From assembly GCA_021604525.1 (NCBI GenBank), contig BQJD01000021.1, positions 1 through 61,854 on the forward strand: a stretch of DNA of 61,854 bases, given 5' to 3'. The notes under the pieces are model-generated. The model had not been told where the DNA came from. It was given only the letters and a program-made list of their open reading frames with translations, and made no database searches. The position numbers and the translations under genes were made by a program. This DNA comes from a marine bacterium B5-7. GTDB lineage: Bacteria > Pseudomonadota > Gammaproteobacteria > Arenicellales > CAJQKF01. Below are positions 1-9,393 of this stretch, piece by piece. Within the stretch, counting starts at the first letter, position 1. Every line of letters begins with the position of its first letter.

Positions 1-157
1 TTTACCGGAAGGCACGGAGATGGTGATGCCAGGAGACAACATCAGTATCACGGTGAAGTTAATTGCGCCGATAGCGATGGAAGATGGCTTACGGTTTGCG
101 ATACGCGAAGGTGGCCGCACGGTGGGTGCGGGCGTGGTCTCTAAAATCATCGAATAA
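1..157 (+). CDS. tuf: Elongation factor Tu, C-terminal 51 residues (5' end outside window)
   Basis: The reading frame starts at base 2 and ends at TAA 155-157. The visible residues are the last beta-barrel domain of EF-Tu, the GTPase that delivers aminoacyl-tRNA to the ribosome. The segment [18 protein letters not shown] is nearly identical to the end of proteobacterial EF-Tu. Its place directly before rpsJ matches the gammaproteobacterial str operon (rpsL-rpsG-fusA-tuf) leading into S10. Only 53 bases separate it from rpsJ and no terminator is seen there, so read-through transcription is likely. Truncated by the window edge, not by mutation. Confidence 0.95.
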   Translation, partial: LPEGTEMVMPGDNISITVKLIAPIAMEDGLRFAIREGGRTVGAGVVSKIIE

Positions 158-210
158 TACGCTTACGTCTCAGGCATACCAGTCAGCGATCAATCGGAGT
201 AGATCTACAA

Positions 211-528
211 GTGAAGGTTAACAGTCAGAAAATCCGGATACGCCTTAAGGCGTTCGATCATAAGATGATCGATCGTTCGGCGGCTGAGATTGTCGATACA
301 GCGCGTCGTACAGGTGCGATCGTGCGTGGTCCGATTCCGTTGCCGGTGAAAACCGAGCGTTACAATCTGCTCCGCTCGCCTCACAAGCACAAGACAGCTC
401 GAGATCAGTTCGAGATTCGTACACACAAACGAATCATGGACATTTGTGAGCCTACCGATAAAACGGTCGATGCATTGATGAAATTGGATCTTGCAGCAGG
501 CGTTGACGTAGAAATCAAGCTAAGTTGA
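211..528 (+). CDS. rpsJ: 30S ribosomal protein S10
   Basis: Encodes 105 residues, close to the usual 103. The core [14 protein letters not shown] and the [20 protein letters not shown] stretch identify S10, a 30S head protein that also serves in NusB/NusG antitermination complexes. The start is GTG at 211, preceded by GGAG at 196-199. The usual E. coli S10 leader of about 170 bases, through which L4 represses the operon, cannot fit in the 53-base gap after tuf, so regulation probably differs. Confidence 0.97.
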   Translation: MKVNSQKIRIRLKAFDHKMIDRSAAEIVDTARRTGAIVRGPIPLPVKTERYNLLRSPHKHKTARDQFEIRTHKRIMDICEPTDKTVDALMKLDLAAGVDVEIKLS

Positions 529-591
529 TAGTCTGATGTGCGCTACGAAGATTGTAAGCAAGATGAATACAACTACTGATAGGTCGAAATC

Positions 592-1242
592 ATGAGTTTG
601 GGAATGGTCGGTAGAAAGGTCGGAATGACGCGAGTCTTTTCCGATGAGGGTGAATCGACCCCGGTAACGGTTCTCGATGTCGCACCGAATCGAATCACGC
701 AAGTTAAGCGTGAAATATCTGATGGCTATACTGCTATTCAGGTTACAACCGGTGAGCGACGTCCTAATAGGGTGACGCGTCCATTGAAAGGTCACTTCGC
801 CAAGGCAAAAGTTGAGCCTGGACGCGGTCTATGGGAATTTTGCATTGACGGATCTGAAATCGAGCCGTTCGAAGTGGGTGGAGAGATCACGCTAACGATT
901 TTTGAAGGCGTTAAATCTGTTGACGTTCGTGGCGTGGTCAAGGGGCGCGGATTTTCCGGTGTAATGCGTCGCCATGGCTTCGCTGGTGGCCGTGCTACAC
1001 ACGGTAATTCCAAAGCGCATCGTAAACCTGGATCGATTGGTCAGAATCAGGATCCAGGACGCGTATTTCCGGGTAAGAAAATGGCTGGGCAAATGGGTAA
1101 TAAGCCACAAACTCAGCAAAATCTTGAAATTGTTAGAGTCGATCAGGAAAGGAATCTGCTTTTGGTAAAGGGCGCTGTGCCGGGCTCGAAAGGACAAGAC
1201 ATCATCGTAACGCCGTCGATCAAGCGGACTGCCAAGTCTTAA
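592..1242 (+). CDS. rplC: 50S ribosomal protein L3
   Basis: 216 residues, the normal length is about 209. Begins with [14 protein letters not shown] and contains the extended-loop motif [20 protein letters not shown] near residues 148-167, which reaches the peptidyl transferase region; a glutamine here is methylated by PrmB in E. coli. L3 is one of the two assembly-initiating proteins of the 50S subunit. ATG start, second gene of the S10 operon, followed 14 bases later by rplD. Confidence 0.97.
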   Translation: MSLGMVGRKVGMTRVFSDEGESTPVTVLDVAPNRITQVKREISDGYTAIQVTTGERRPNRVTRPLKGHFAKAKVEPGRGLWEFCIDGSEIEPFEVGGEITLTIFEGVKSVDVRGVVKGRGFSGVMRRHGFAGGRATHGNSKAHRKPGSIGQNQDPGRVFPGKKMAGQMGNKPQTQQNLEIVRVDQERNLLLVKGAVPGSKGQDIIVTPSIKRTAKS

Positions 1243-1256
1243 GGGAGCATCGAACA

Positions 1257-1877
1257 ATGGATCTTAGTATCAGTAATCTCGATGGCGCCTCCGGTGAGAC
1301 GCTTAACCTTGACGAGGCTGTATTTTCGGCCGAGTTTAAGGAATCACTGATCCATCAGGTAGTCACTGCCTTTATGGCTGGAGCACGTTCAGGCACCAGC
1401 GCACAGAAGAACCGTGCTGCTGTACGAGGTGGATCAAAAAAACCGTGGCGTCAGAAGGGCACTGGTCGTGCTCGCGCAGGTACGATTCGCAGCCCGATTT
1501 TTCGTGGTGGCGGTAATATTTTTCCATCGGCTACGAGAAGCTACGAACAGAAAGTCAATCGTAAGATGTACCGCGGTGCGATGCGCTCGATCGTATCGGA
1601 ACTTATTCGACAGGACCGACTTCGTGTAGTCGACTCTGTTGATCTTGATGCGCCAAAAACCCGTCTGCTGGAAAAGAAGCTGGTATCGAGCGGTCTTGCG
1701 GATGTCTTGTTTGTTGTTAGCGATGAATTGCAAAATCTCGAGTTGGCTGCCAGAAACCTTATCAAGGTCGATGTCGTACAGGCGTCAAAACTTAACCCGC
1801 TCAACATTCTCCAACATGAAAACGTTGTTGTTGTTGGTGCTGAGACGATGAAAAAAATCGAAGGGGCTTTGCGATGA
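1257..1877 (+). CDS. rplD: 50S ribosomal protein L4
   Basis: 206 residues (E. coli 201). The conserved extended loop with QKNRAAVRGGSKKPWRQKGTGRARAG (near residues 50-75) lines the peptide exit tunnel; this loop is where macrolide-resistance changes arise in other bacteria. In E. coli L4 also represses its own operon, but the needed leader RNA is not visible here. ATG start with GGGAGC upstream (1242-1247). Its last bases overlap rplW by 4 (ATGA), suggesting translational coupling. Confidence 0.97.
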   Translation: MDLSISNLDGASGETLNLDEAVFSAEFKESLIHQVVTAFMAGARSGTSAQKNRAAVRGGSKKPWRQKGTGRARAGTIRSPIFRGGGNIFPSATRSYEQKVNRKMYRGAMRSIVSELIRQDRLRVVDSVDLDAPKTRLLEKKLVSSGLADVLFVVSDELQNLELAARNLIKVDVVQASKLNPLNILQHENVVVVGAETMKKIEGALR

Positions 1878-2173
1878 ACCAGGAAAGGTTAATGCAGGTC
1901 ATACTGAGTCCGCATATTTCTGAAAAGACTGCGATTATCGCGGACAAAAGCAGACAAATTACTTTCAAGGTAGACAACCTTGCAACCAAGGCTGAAGTAA
2001 AGGCCGCCGTTGAACAGTTATTCGACGTCAAGGTGGAAGATGTGCAGGTTGTCAATGTGCGCGGCAAGGTGAAACGTTTCGGACGTACACCCGGTGCTCG
2101 CAAGAACTGGAAGAAGGCCTACGTAAAGCTTAAGGAAGGACACGATATCGATTTCCTGGGTGGCGGTGTTTAA
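1874..2173 (+). CDS. rplW: 50S ribosomal protein L23
   Basis: 99 residues, standard length. L23 sits at the tunnel exit and is the docking site for trigger factor and SRP. Recognised from HISEKTAIIADKSRQITFKVD and GKVKRFGRTPGARKNWKKAYV. Starts within the rplD stop (ATGA overlap 1874-1877) and is followed 32 bases later by rplB. Confidence 0.96.
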   Translation: MNQERLMQVILSPHISEKTAIIADKSRQITFKVDNLATKAEVKAAVEQLFDVKVEDVQVVNVRGKVKRFGRTPGARKNWKKAYVKLKEGHDIDFLGGGV

Positions 2174-2205
2174 GGTCGTTCTTGAATCGAACAGGTTGAT
2201 AAGAT

Positions 2206-3030
2206 ATGGCACTAATTAAATCCAAACCAACTTCGCCTGCCCGTCGTGGCATGGTTAAGGTTGTTGATTCAAGGTTACATAAGGGTGCACCCTGCGCTTC
2301 TCTTATTGAACCGAAACATGCGATAAGCGGCCGTAATAACAAGGGCCGGATAACTGTTCGTCATCGTGGCGGCGGTCACAAGAGACATTATCGCCTGGTT
2401 GATTTCAAGCGAACCAAGGATGGTATTCCTGCGCGTGTAGAGCGTTTTGAATATGATCCGAATCGTAGCGCGAATCTGGCATTACTACTGTACGCTGATG
2501 GCGAGCGACGTTACATCCTTGCACCCAAGCGAATCGAAATGGGCGATACGGTCATGTCTGGAGATGATTCTCCTATCTCGACAGGTAATTGTCTGCCACT
2601 GAAGCGAATTCCATTGGGCACCGTGGTTCATTGTGTTGAACTAAAACCAGGCAAGGGTGCCCAGATTGCACGCTCGGCAGGTGTATCAGTCCAGTTCCTC
2701 GGTAAGGAAGGCAATACCGGATTACTTCGCCTGCGTTCAGGGGAGATGCGTCGAGTACCGCTGACTTGCAGGGCAACCATTGGTGAGGTTGGTAATCAGG
2801 AGCATGGACTGCGTAAATTAGGTAAAGCCGGTGCTAAACGATGGCGCGGAATTCGACCCACGGTTCGTGGTGTCGCGATGAATCCGGTTGACCATCCACA
2901 TGGCGGCGGTGAAGGTCGTACATCTGGTGGCCGACATCCTGTTTCACCTTGGGGCGTTCCAACCAAGGGTTTTAGAACACGCGCCAACAAGCGTACCGAT
3001 TCAATGATCCTCCGCAGAAGGAAGAAGTAA
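2206..3030 (+). CDS. rplB: 50S ribosomal protein L2
   Basis: 274 residues (E. coli 273). One of the most conserved 50S proteins, needed for subunit association and peptidyl transfer. The diagnostic C-terminal motif [14 protein letters not shown], with the essential histidine, is present, as is the N-terminal [14 protein letters not shown] start. Only 2 bases separate its stop from rpsS. Confidence 0.98.
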   Translation: MALIKSKPTSPARRGMVKVVDSRLHKGAPCASLIEPKHAISGRNNKGRITVRHRGGGHKRHYRLVDFKRTKDGIPARVERFEYDPNRSANLALLLYADGERRYILAPKRIEMGDTVMSGDDSPISTGNCLPLKRIPLGTVVHCVELKPGKGAQIARSAGVSVQFLGKEGNTGLLRLRSGEMRRVPLTCRATIGEVGNQEHGLRKLGKAGAKRWRGIRPTVRGVAMNPVDHPHGGGEGRTSGGRHPVSPWGVPTKGFRTRANKRTDSMILRRRKK

Positions 3031-3032
3031 TA

Positions 3033-3308
3033 ATGCCTCGTTCCGTCAAAAAGGGACCGTTTGTCGATCACCATTTGTGGTCAAAGGTCGAAAAGTCGAA
3101 AGCAGAAAGTTCTCGTCGCCCAATTAAAACCTGGTCGCGACGTTCGATGATCATGCCGGAATTCGTTGGTCTGACGATTGCCGTTCACAATGGCAAGATC
3201 CACGTCCCGATTCTGGTATCGGAGAATATGGTAGGCCATAAGCTTGGAGAGTTTGCCCCTACGCGAACTTTCAGAGGCCATGTCGCCGATAAGAAATCGA
3301 AGCGTTGA
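3033..3308 (+). CDS. rpsS: 30S ribosomal protein S19
   Basis: 91 residues, standard. [20 protein letters not shown] and [29 protein letters not shown] are classic S19. S19 forms a heterodimer with S13 in the 30S head near the A-site tRNA. ATG start 2 bases after the rplB stop; the Shine-Dalgarno lies in the lysine-rich end of rplB (AGAAGGAAGAAG). Confidence 0.97.
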   Translation: MPRSVKKGPFVDHHLWSKVEKSKAESSRRPIKTWSRRSMIMPEFVGLTIAVHNGKIHVPILVSENMVGHKLGEFAPTRTFRGHVADKKSKR

Positions 3309-3319
3309 GGACGAGAGTA

Positions 3320-3652
3320 ATGCAAGTTTCAGCTAAAGCTCGATACGTCAGACTGTCTGCACAGAAGTGTCGACTGGTAGCTGACCAGATTCGTCAAATG
3401 TCAGTGTCACGTGCAATCGAAGTGCTGCAGTTCAGCCCGAAAAAGGCGGCGATTCATGTCAGGAAAGTTCTTGAATCAGCTATTGCCAATGCCGAGCACA
3501 ATGAGGGCGCTGATATAGACGATTTGAAGGTCGCTGCAATCATGGTTGACGAAGGTCCTACCATGAAACGCTGGAGAGCAAGAGCTAAAGGTAGAGCTGC
3601 CAGTATTCATAAGCAGAATTGCCATATCACCATCACCCTTAGCGACGATTAA
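3320..3652 (+). CDS. rplV: 50S ribosomal protein L22
   Basis: 110 residues from ATG 3320, exactly the E. coli length. A longer frame opens at TTG 3305 inside rpsS, but ATG 3320 has GAGG at 3307-3310 and gives the normal N-terminus ([21 protein letters not shown]). The beta-hairpin sequence [14 protein letters not shown] lines the nascent-peptide tunnel. L22 binds all domains of 23S rRNA. Confidence 0.97.
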   Translation: MQVSAKARYVRLSAQKCRLVADQIRQMSVSRAIEVLQFSPKKAAIHVRKVLESAIANAEHNEGADIDDLKVAAIMVDEGPTMKRWRARAKGRAASIHKQNCHITITLSDD

Positions 3653-3670
3653 CGCACAGAGAATTAGTTC

Positions 3671-4342
3671 ATGGGGCAAAAAGTACATCCTAATGGTTTC
3701 CGTCTTGGCGTAATCAGAGATTGGGACACGAAGTGGTACGCAAAGGGGCGTGAATACGCTCGTAAGCTGGTCAGTGATCAGAAAGTGCGTGAACACATAC
3801 AAACCAAACTACGCAATGCGGCCATTAGCAAGATTCAGCTCGACCGTTTTGGTGACAATCTTAATGTCAAGATATTCACCGCTCGACCCGGTATCGTTAT
3901 CGGTAAGAAAGGTGAGGATATTGAAAAGCTTCGGCGAGTACTATCTCGTATGAATGGTGCACCGGTACAAATATCGGTCGAGGAAATCCGCAAGCCAGAA
4001 CTTGATGCGACACTTGTGGCGGAGAATATCTGCCAGCAATTGGAAAAACGCATTATGTTCCGACGCGCGATGAAGCGTGCAGTGCAAAATTCCATGCGTC
4101 TCGGCGCACAGGGTGTCAAGGTAATGGTTGGCGGTCGTCTTAATGGTGCAGAAATTGCCCGTACAGAATGGTATCGCGAGGGTCGAGTCCCGCTGCATAC
4201 ACTTCGTGCCGATGTTGATTACGGGTTTGCCGAGGCCCATACGACCTACGGTGTAATCGGAGTCAAGGTGTGGATCTTCAAAGGCGAAATATTTGAAGAA
4301 GAAGCGCCGGTGGAAGTGCCTGCTGAAAGCGCCACCGCATAA
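3671..4342 (+). CDS. rpsC: 30S ribosomal protein S3
   Basis: 223 residues (E. coli 233). Starts [24 protein letters not shown]; a type II KH domain with the GKKG loop ([15 protein letters not shown]) lies near residues 76-90. S3 lines the mRNA entry tunnel and has helicase activity together with S4 and S5. The short acidic C-terminal tail varies between species. ATG start 18 bases after rplV. Confidence 0.97.
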   Translation: MGQKVHPNGFRLGVIRDWDTKWYAKGREYARKLVSDQKVREHIQTKLRNAAISKIQLDRFGDNLNVKIFTARPGIVIGKKGEDIEKLRRVLSRMNGAPVQISVEEIRKPELDATLVAENICQQLEKRIMFRRAMKRAVQNSMRLGAQGVKVMVGGRLNGAEIARTEWYREGRVPLHTLRADVDYGFAEAHTTYGVIGVKVWIFKGEIFEEEAPVEVPAESATA

Positions 4343-4377
4343 TCAATCTACGGATAAGTAGTTAACGGACAAGTTCC

Positions 4378-4782
4378 ATGTTACAGCCAAAACGTACCAA
4401 GTACAGGAAGCAGCAGAAAGGGCGCAATCGCGGCCTGGCAAACCGTGGCAATAAAGTCAGCTTCGGTGAGTTCGGTTTGAAATGTGTCGGAAGAGGTCGA
4501 TTGACTTCAAGACAGATTGAAGCCAGTCGGCGAGCGATTAATCGCCACATTAAAAGAGGCGGTCGCGTCTGGATCCGGGTTTTTCCTGATAAGCCGGTTT
4601 CCAAAAAGCCTCTTGAAGTGCGAATGGGGAAAGGCAAGGGTAATCCCGAATATTGGGTTGCTCTCGTTCAACCCGGCCGCATGCTTTTCGAAATCGAGGG
4701 TGTTGATGAGGGCCTCGCTCGTGAAGCCTTTCGTCTTGCCGGCGCAAAGTTGCCGGTAGCAACTTCATTCGTTTCACGCTGA
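4378..4782 (+). CDS. rplP: 50S ribosomal protein L16
   Basis: 134 residues (E. coli 136). [19 protein letters not shown] at the N-terminus and [24 protein letters not shown] are typical. L16 organises the A site and is assembled late; the arginine in the VRMGKGKG region is hydroxylated by YcfD in E. coli. ATG start 35 bases after rpsC. Confidence 0.97.
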   Translation: MLQPKRTKYRKQQKGRNRGLANRGNKVSFGEFGLKCVGRGRLTSRQIEASRRAINRHIKRGGRVWIRVFPDKPVSKKPLEVRMGKGKGNPEYWVALVQPGRMLFEIEGVDEGLAREAFRLAGAKLPVATSFVSR

Positions 4783-4792
4783 GGATCGGGTC

Positions 4793-4987
4793 ATGGCAGA
4801 TAAAGATATCAAGGCGCTTGGGATGGAAGATCTTAATAAAGAGCTCATTGACCTGCGCCGCGAGCAGTTCAACTTGAGAATGCAACGTGGATCCGGACAG
4901 CTTTCCAGTCCGGCACGTTTTAAAGTGGTGCGACGTCAAATTGCACGCATCAAGACACGTTTGACCGAACTTGCGAGTACGCAATAA
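4793..4987 (+). CDS. rpmC: 50S ribosomal protein L29
   Basis: 64 residues forming two helices (E. coli 63). [24 protein letters not shown] is the signature. L29 lies beside L23 at the tunnel exit and contributes to trigger factor docking. ATG start with GAGGATCGG upstream; its stop shares one base with the rpsQ start. Confidence 0.95.
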   Translation: MADKDIKALGMEDLNKELIDLRREQFNLRMQRGSGQLSSPARFKVVRRQIARIKTRLTELASTQ

Positions 4988-5262
4988 TGACAGAGGCAGT
5001 TAATAAAACTGAGACCGAGCGTTCCCGTCAAGTGTACGGAAAGGTTGTCAGTGCCAAGATGGACAAGACTATTACGGTGCTTGTGGAGCGTCAGATGCAG
5101 CATCCGCTCTACAAAAAGTACATCAGGCGATCCACCAAGATGCATGCGCATGATGAGGACAACACCTGTCAGGAAGGCGATACCGTGACTATTGAGGAAT
5201 GTCGACCAATGTCACGTACAAAAACCTGGCGTCTCGTTGAAATCGTTTCACGTGGCGAGTAA
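4987..5262 (+). CDS. rpsQ: 30S ribosomal protein S17
   Basis: 91 residues (E. coli 84). The OB-fold core [20 protein letters not shown] and [37 protein letters not shown] identify S17, a primary binder of 16S rRNA 5' domain. Overlaps rpmC by one base (TAATG), so translation is probably coupled. Confidence 0.96.
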   Translation: MTEAVNKTETERSRQVYGKVVSAKMDKTITVLVERQMQHPLYKKYIRRSTKMHAHDEDNTCQEGDTVTIEECRPMSRTKTWRLVEIVSRGE

Positions 5263-5274
5263 GAGGATAGATCG

Positions 5275-5643
5275 ATGATTCAGATGCAAAGTAACCTTGA
5301 AGTGGCTGACAACAGCGGAGCTCGCCGTGTTCAGTGCATCAAGGTGCTTGGAGGCTCAAAACGACGCTATGCCGGTATTGGCGACGTGATAAAGATTTCA
5401 GTGAAAGAAGCAATGCCTAACGGCAAGGTTAAAAAAGGCGATGTGTACAACGCGGTGGTAGTTCGTACCCGTAAAGGTGTGCGACGACCGGACGGATCGT
5501 TAATTCGATTCGACAAGAATGCCGCGGTACTCCTTAACGCCCAGTTACAGCCTGTCGGGACCCGTATCTTTGGTCCAGTTACGCGTGAACTTCGTTCTGA
5601 GCGTTTCATGCGAATTATTTCCCTGGCACCAGAAGTTTTGTAG
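5275..5643 (+). CDS. rplN: 50S ribosomal protein L14
   Basis: 122 residues (E. coli 123). Motifs [28 protein letters not shown] and the C-terminal ARELR-like [24 protein letters not shown] are standard. L14 forms intersubunit bridges and is the binding site of the silencing factor RsfS. First gene of the classical spc operon, but with only 12 bases after rpsQ no separate promoter can be seen. Confidence 0.97.
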   Translation: MIQMQSNLEVADNSGARRVQCIKVLGGSKRRYAGIGDVIKISVKEAMPNGKVKKGDVYNAVVVRTRKGVRRPDGSLIRFDKNAAVLLNAQLQPVGTRIFGPVTRELRSERFMRIISLAPEVL

Positions 5644-5657
5644 GCGGAGTCAAGGAT

Positions 5658-5975
5658 ATGAACAAGATTAAAAAAGGTGATGAAGTCGTCGTTCAAACCG
5701 GACGTGACAAAGGTAAACGTGGAACGGTTCTCAGAATATTCGACAACGGTCGAGCTTTAGTGAACGACGTGAATATTGTCAAGAAGCATGTTAAGCCGAA
5801 TCCGAACAAGGGTGAAACAGGCGGCATCATTGAAAAAGAAGCGCCGATCGAATTGTCAAATCTTGCTGTATTTAATCCTAATACCAAGAAGGGCGATCGG
5901 ATCGGTTTCAAATATCTTGAAGACGGAACCAAGGTTCGCGTTTTCAAGAGCGACGGCGAAGTCGTCGACGTTTAG
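5658..5975 (+). CDS. rplX: 50S ribosomal protein L24
   Basis: 105 residues (E. coli 104). KOW motif near the N-terminus ([23 protein letters not shown]), followed by [28 protein letters not shown]24 is an initiator protein of 50S assembly at the 5' end of 23S rRNA. ATG start with GCGGAGTCAAGG upstream. Confidence 0.96.
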   Translation: MNKIKKGDEVVVQTGRDKGKRGTVLRIFDNGRALVNDVNIVKKHVKPNPNKGETGGIIEKEAPIELSNLAVFNPNTKKGDRIGFKYLEDGTKVRVFKSDGEVVDV

Positions 5976-5988
5976 CGGCAGGTCATTT

Positions 5989-6528
5989 ATGTCCAGATTG
6001 TATGAACAGTACAAGAATACAGTGATACCGGAGCTTACAGCCAGGCACCAGTATCAAAACGCAATGCAAGTTCCGAAGATCGTGAAGATCACTTTGAACA
6101 TGGGACTCGGCGAAGCCTTGAAGAACAAAAATGTTCTACAGGCGGCGGTTGATGAGATGACCATGATTACCGGTCAGAAAGCAATCGTGACATATGCTCG
6201 GAAGTCCGAAGCTGCATTCAAGATACGCGAAGGATGGCCGATTGGTGCGAAAGTGACTTTGCGGCGAACCCGTATGTATGATTTTCTCGATCGTTTGATT
6301 AGTGTCGCGATACCGCGGATTCGTGATTTCCGCGGTCTGTCAGCGAAATCATTTGATGGTCGAGGGAACTATTCTTTTGGTATACGCGAACAGATAGTCT
6401 TCCCGGAAATCGACTACGACAAAGTCGATGCTGTGCGGGGTATGGATATCGCAATTACTACAAGCGCGCCGACTGATGAAGAAGCCGAGACTCTGCTTCG
6501 ATCATTCGGTTTTCCGCTTAAGAACTAG
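5989..6528 (+). CDS. rplE: 50S ribosomal protein L5
   Basis: 179 residues from ATG 5989, the exact E. coli length; the frame is open further upstream inside rplX, but only this start gives the family N-terminus ([15 protein letters not shown]). [16 protein letters not shown] and [26 protein letters not shown] are diagnostic. L5 binds 5S rRNA and contacts P-site tRNA. Confidence 0.97.
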   Translation: MSRLYEQYKNTVIPELTARHQYQNAMQVPKIVKITLNMGLGEALKNKNVLQAAVDEMTMITGQKAIVTYARKSEAAFKIREGWPIGAKVTLRRTRMYDFLDRLISVAIPRIRDFRGLSAKSFDGRGNYSFGIREQIVFPEIDYDKVDAVRGMDIAITTSAPTDEEAETLLRSFGFPLKN

Positions 6529-6541
6529 ACTGGAAGGTCAA

Positions 6542-6847
6542 ATGGCAAAGAAATCAATGATCGCGCGCGATATCAAACGCCGCAAACTCGCCGCCAAGTT
6601 TTCGAAACGTCGTGTCGAGTTAAAGAAAACTATTGCTGATGAGTCAGTAGATTACGACACGCGCTGGCAGGCAATGATTGAGCTTCAACAATTGCCACGT
6701 GATTCCAGCGCTAGCCGCCAACGTAATCGTTGCGCAATCAGCGGTAGACCACGTGGTTATTTTCGTCGCTTCGGCATGTCCAGAAGTAAATTAAGAGACT
6801 TGATCCTGCGGGGCGAAGCGCCCGGTGTTGTCAAGGCCAGTTGGTAG
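6542..6847 (+). CDS. rpsN: 30S ribosomal protein S14 (zinc-independent form)
   Basis: 101 residues from ATG 6542, as in E. coli; an upstream-extended frame inside rplE is not used. AGGT precedes the start at 6535-6539 region. This is the long, zinc-free type of S14: the CxxC pairs of the short form are absent. [30 protein letters not shown] is the conserved core. Located in the 30S head. Confidence 0.96.
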   Translation: MAKKSMIARDIKRRKLAAKFSKRRVELKKTIADESVDYDTRWQAMIELQQLPRDSSASRQRNRCAISGRPRGYFRRFGMSRSKLRDLILRGEAPGVVKASW

Positions 6848-6862
6848 TCGGAGTATTTATAT

Positions 6863-7261
6863 ATGAGCTTGTCTGACCCTATCGCTGACATGTTGACGCG
6901 AATTCGAAACGGATTATCCGCGGATAAACGCCAGGTAACAATGCCGGCTTCCAATAATAAAGTTGCATTGCTGAAGATACTGGAAGAGCAAGGCTACATT
7001 ACAGGCTTTGCTGCCGGGGTGGATGATCATAATCTGCCAACGATTACGGTTGATCTCAAGTACCATAACGGTCGACCTGTTATTGAAGAAATTGTACGTA
7101 TCAGCAAACCAGGTCGGCGTGTTTATAAGCACGCGAAAGACCTGCCTTTGGTTGCGGGTGGTTTGGGAGTTGCGATCGTTTCAACATCTCACGGCATGAT
7201 GACTGAGAAGCAGGCGCGTTCCAAAGGTGCCGGCGGCGAAATAATCTGCACAGTATTCTGA
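6863..7261 (+). CDS. rpsH: 30S ribosomal protein S8
   Basis: 132 residues (E. coli 130). N-terminal LSDPIADMLTRIRNGLSADKRQVTMPAS and C-terminal STSHGMMTEKQARSKGAGGEIICTVF define S8. In E. coli S8 represses spc-operon translation by binding near the L5 start; the possible target around 5975-5995 here was not folded. Confidence 0.97.
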   Translation: MSLSDPIADMLTRIRNGLSADKRQVTMPASNNKVALLKILEEQGYITGFAAGVDDHNLPTITVDLKYHNGRPVIEEIVRISKPGRRVYKHAKDLPLVAGGLGVAIVSTSHGMMTEKQARSKGAGGEIICTVF

Positions 7262-7281
7262 GCTGACGACAGGATTAAATT

Positions 7282-7815
7282 ATGTCACGCGTTGCAAAAA
7301 ATCCTATCAACATACCAAGTGGAGTCGAGTTTCGACAAGACGCAGGTGTGTTGAAAGTCAAAGGACCGAAAGGTGAACTTTCAATATCCGCTAACCCACT
7401 TGTTGAGTTAACCATGGAGGATAACGTTATCTCGGTAGCAGCCATAAATCAGGAAAAGAAAAGTCGTGCAATGTCCGGTACGATGCGAGCCCTGGTAAAT
7501 AACATGGTCTCAGGTGTCACACAGGGATTTGAGAAGAAACTTTCGATCGTTGGTGTTGGTTACAGGGCTCAAGCTCAAGGCACAAAGCTCAATCTTTCTC
7601 TCGGGTTTTCACACCCGATAGTTTATGAACTCCCAGAGGGGATTACCGTTGAGACGCCGTCACAAACCGAGATTGTGATCAAAGGTGTGGACAAGCAAAG
7701 GGTTGGCCAGGTTGCTGCAGAAATTCGCGCATATCGTCCTCCTGAGCCATATAAGGGCAAGGGCGTGAGATATTCTGACGAGTATGTCGTACGCAAACAG
7801 GCGAAGAAGAAATAA
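7282..7815 (+). CDS. rplF: 50S ribosomal protein L6
   Basis: 177 residues, same as E. coli. [16 protein letters not shown] at the N-terminus and the C-terminal signature [25 protein letters not shown]6 lies near the sarcin-ricin loop. Followed by a 50-base gap before rplR, slightly longer than its neighbours but without a clear hairpin. Confidence 0.97.
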   Translation: MSRVAKNPINIPSGVEFRQDAGVLKVKGPKGELSISANPLVELTMEDNVISVAAINQEKKSRAMSGTMRALVNNMVSGVTQGFEKKLSIVGVGYRAQAQGTKLNLSLGFSHPIVYELPEGITVETPSQTEIVIKGVDKQRVGQVAAEIRAYRPPEPYKGKGVRYSDEYVVRKQAKKK

Positions 7816-7865
7816 TCGCAGTTAGTATTGATCAGATACTGACAGTAGTTAGCAGGGTTTAAACA

Positions 7866-8222
7866 ATGGCTACCAAAAAAGAGAGTCGAATACGAAGGTC
7901 GCGTAAAACACGTGCGCAGATCCTCAAGGATCGAAAGGTGCGCCTTTGTATGTTCCGTACACCGAAACATACCTACGCACAAATAATTGATGCGGAAGCA
8001 CTCAATGTGCTTGCCTCGGCTTCAACCGTTGAGCCAGAGATGCGCGAGTCGCTGAAAAATGGTGGTAACGTAAAAGCAGCAATCGCCATTGGTAAACGCA
8101 TTGGTGAAAAGGCAGTGAGCGCGGGTATTAAAACGGTTGCGTTCGACCGGTCGGGCTTCAAGTATCACGGCAGAACCAAGGCGTTCGCCGATGCGGCTCG
8201 AGAGGCTGGACTCGATTTCTGA
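7866..8222 (+). CDS. rplR: 50S ribosomal protein L18
   Basis: 118 residues (E. coli 117). Basic N-terminus, then [29 protein letters not shown] and the C-terminal [27 protein letters not shown]18 binds 5S rRNA together with L5 and L25. ATG start after an A-rich GGGTTTAAACA stretch. Confidence 0.96.
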   Translation: MATKKESRIRRSRKTRAQILKDRKVRLCMFRTPKHTYAQIIDAEALNVLASASTVEPEMRESLKNGGNVKAAIAIGKRIGEKAVSAGIKTVAFDRSGFKYHGRTKAFADAAREAGLDF

Positions 8223-8250
8223 ATGAATTCGCAGAATTAAGGTGAAATAG

Positions 8251-8757
8251 ATGGCAACGGCACCAAATAGGTCGAGAGGCGATACTGATGAGATGCGTGA
8301 GCAGCTTATCAACGTACGCAGAGTAGCAAAAGTTGTGAAAGGCGGGCGCATATTCGGCTTCTCCGCATTGACAGTTGTAGGTGACGGAAAAGGTCGCGTA
8401 GGTATGGGTCGTGGCAAGGCGCGCGAAGTGCCGGTTGCTGTGCAAAAAGCAATGGAAGATGCTCGCCGTAACATGTTTAAGGTGGATATGAAGCAAGGAA
8501 CCTTGTTCTATCCCATCATTGGGCGGCATGGCTCAGCTCGAGTGGTTATGCGGCCAGCATCCGAGGGTACCGGCGTCATCGCCGGTGGCACAATGCGCGC
8601 AGTATTCGAAGCGGCCGGGATCAGGAATGTCCTCGCCAAGGTGATTGGTTCGACTAACCCGGTGAACGTAACCCGGGCGACAATCAATGGTTTACGCGCC
8701 ATGCGAAGTCCGTCCCATGTGGCGGCAAAGCGTGGGAAGTCGGTAGATGAACTTTAG
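8251..8757 (+). CDS. rpsE: 30S ribosomal protein S5
   Basis: 168 residues (E. coli 167). [26 protein letters not shown] and [23 protein letters not shown] are S5 signatures. S5 takes part in decoding accuracy and mRNA unwinding. ATG start with AAGGTG upstream at 8239-8244. Confidence 0.97.
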   Translation: MATAPNRSRGDTDEMREQLINVRRVAKVVKGGRIFGFSALTVVGDGKGRVGMGRGKAREVPVAVQKAMEDARRNMFKVDMKQGTLFYPIIGRHGSARVVMRPASEGTGVIAGGTMRAVFEAAGIRNVLAKVIGSTNPVNVTRATINGLRAMRSPSHVAAKRGKSVDEL

Positions 8758-8771
8758 CCCGGTACGGACTG

Positions 8772-8957
8772 ATGTCTGAGAAAACACTCAAGGTAACGTT
8801 GGTTAAGAGCAAGTATGGTCGTGGAAAAAGGCATATTGCATGCGTTCACGGACTCGGACTTCGCAAGATGCACCACACCGTGGTCGTCGAAGATACGCCA
8901 GCGGTTCGAGGGATGATCAACAGGATTTCCTTCATGTTGCGGGTAGAGGAGAATTGA
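8772..8957 (+). CDS. rpmD: 50S ribosomal protein L30
   Basis: 61 residues (E. coli 59). [44 protein letters not shown] contains the single ferredoxin-like fold of L30, with the usual LGL and V-D-P-RGMI landmarks. 14 bases after rpsE, one base before rplO. Confidence 0.95.
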   Translation: MSEKTLKVTLVKSKYGRGKRHIACVHGLGLRKMHHTVVVEDTPAVRGMINRISFMLRVEEN

Positions 8958-8958
8958 T

Positions 8959-9393
8959 GTGTATTTGAATTCACTCAATCCGGCAAAGGGTGCCACACGT
9001 GCGCGTAAGCGTGTCGGGCGGGGTCCGGGTTCCGGTATAGGCAAAACGGGTGGTCGCGGTGTCAAGGGACAAAAATCCCGATCCGGCGGCTATCATAAAG
9101 TCGGTTTTGAAGGCGGCCAGATGCCGTTGCAGCGCCGACTCCCGAAACGCGGGTTTCGTTCGTTAACCCGAAAGAGGGTCGCAGAAGTACGTCTTCATGA
9201 ACTTGGCAAACTGGCTGACAGTGATGTTGATCTGAACGTCCTGATCGCAGCAGGCGTTGTCGCACGCAATACGGTAAGGGCAAAAGTTATAGCGTCAGGG
9301 TCGTTAAGTCGTGCCGTAAACCTGAAAGGCGTTGCAGTCACACGCGGTGCCAGAGCTGCGATAGAAAAGGCCGGGGGTACGGTCGAAATCTGA
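8959..9393 (+). CDS. rplO: 50S ribosomal protein L15 (GTG start)
   Basis: 144 residues, as in E. coli. The start is GTG at 8959: the ATG at 8957 is in another frame and stops after three codons. AGAGGAG at 8945-8951 serves as ribosome-binding site. [39 protein letters not shown] is the diagnostic glycine-rich N-terminus. L15 is a late assembly protein. Its final base is shared with the secY start. Confidence 0.96.
   Translation: MYLNSLNPAKGATRARKRVGRGPGSGIGKTGGRGVKGQKSRSGGYHKVGFEGGQMPLQRRLPKRGFRSLTRKRVAEVRLHELGKLADSDVDLNVLIAAGVVARNTVRAKVIASGSLSRAVNLKGVAVTRGARAAIEKAGGTVEI

Noticed and set aside
5776-5988. Upstream extension of the rplE frame
   Set aside because: Overlaps rplX in another frame; L5 has its normal length from 5989.
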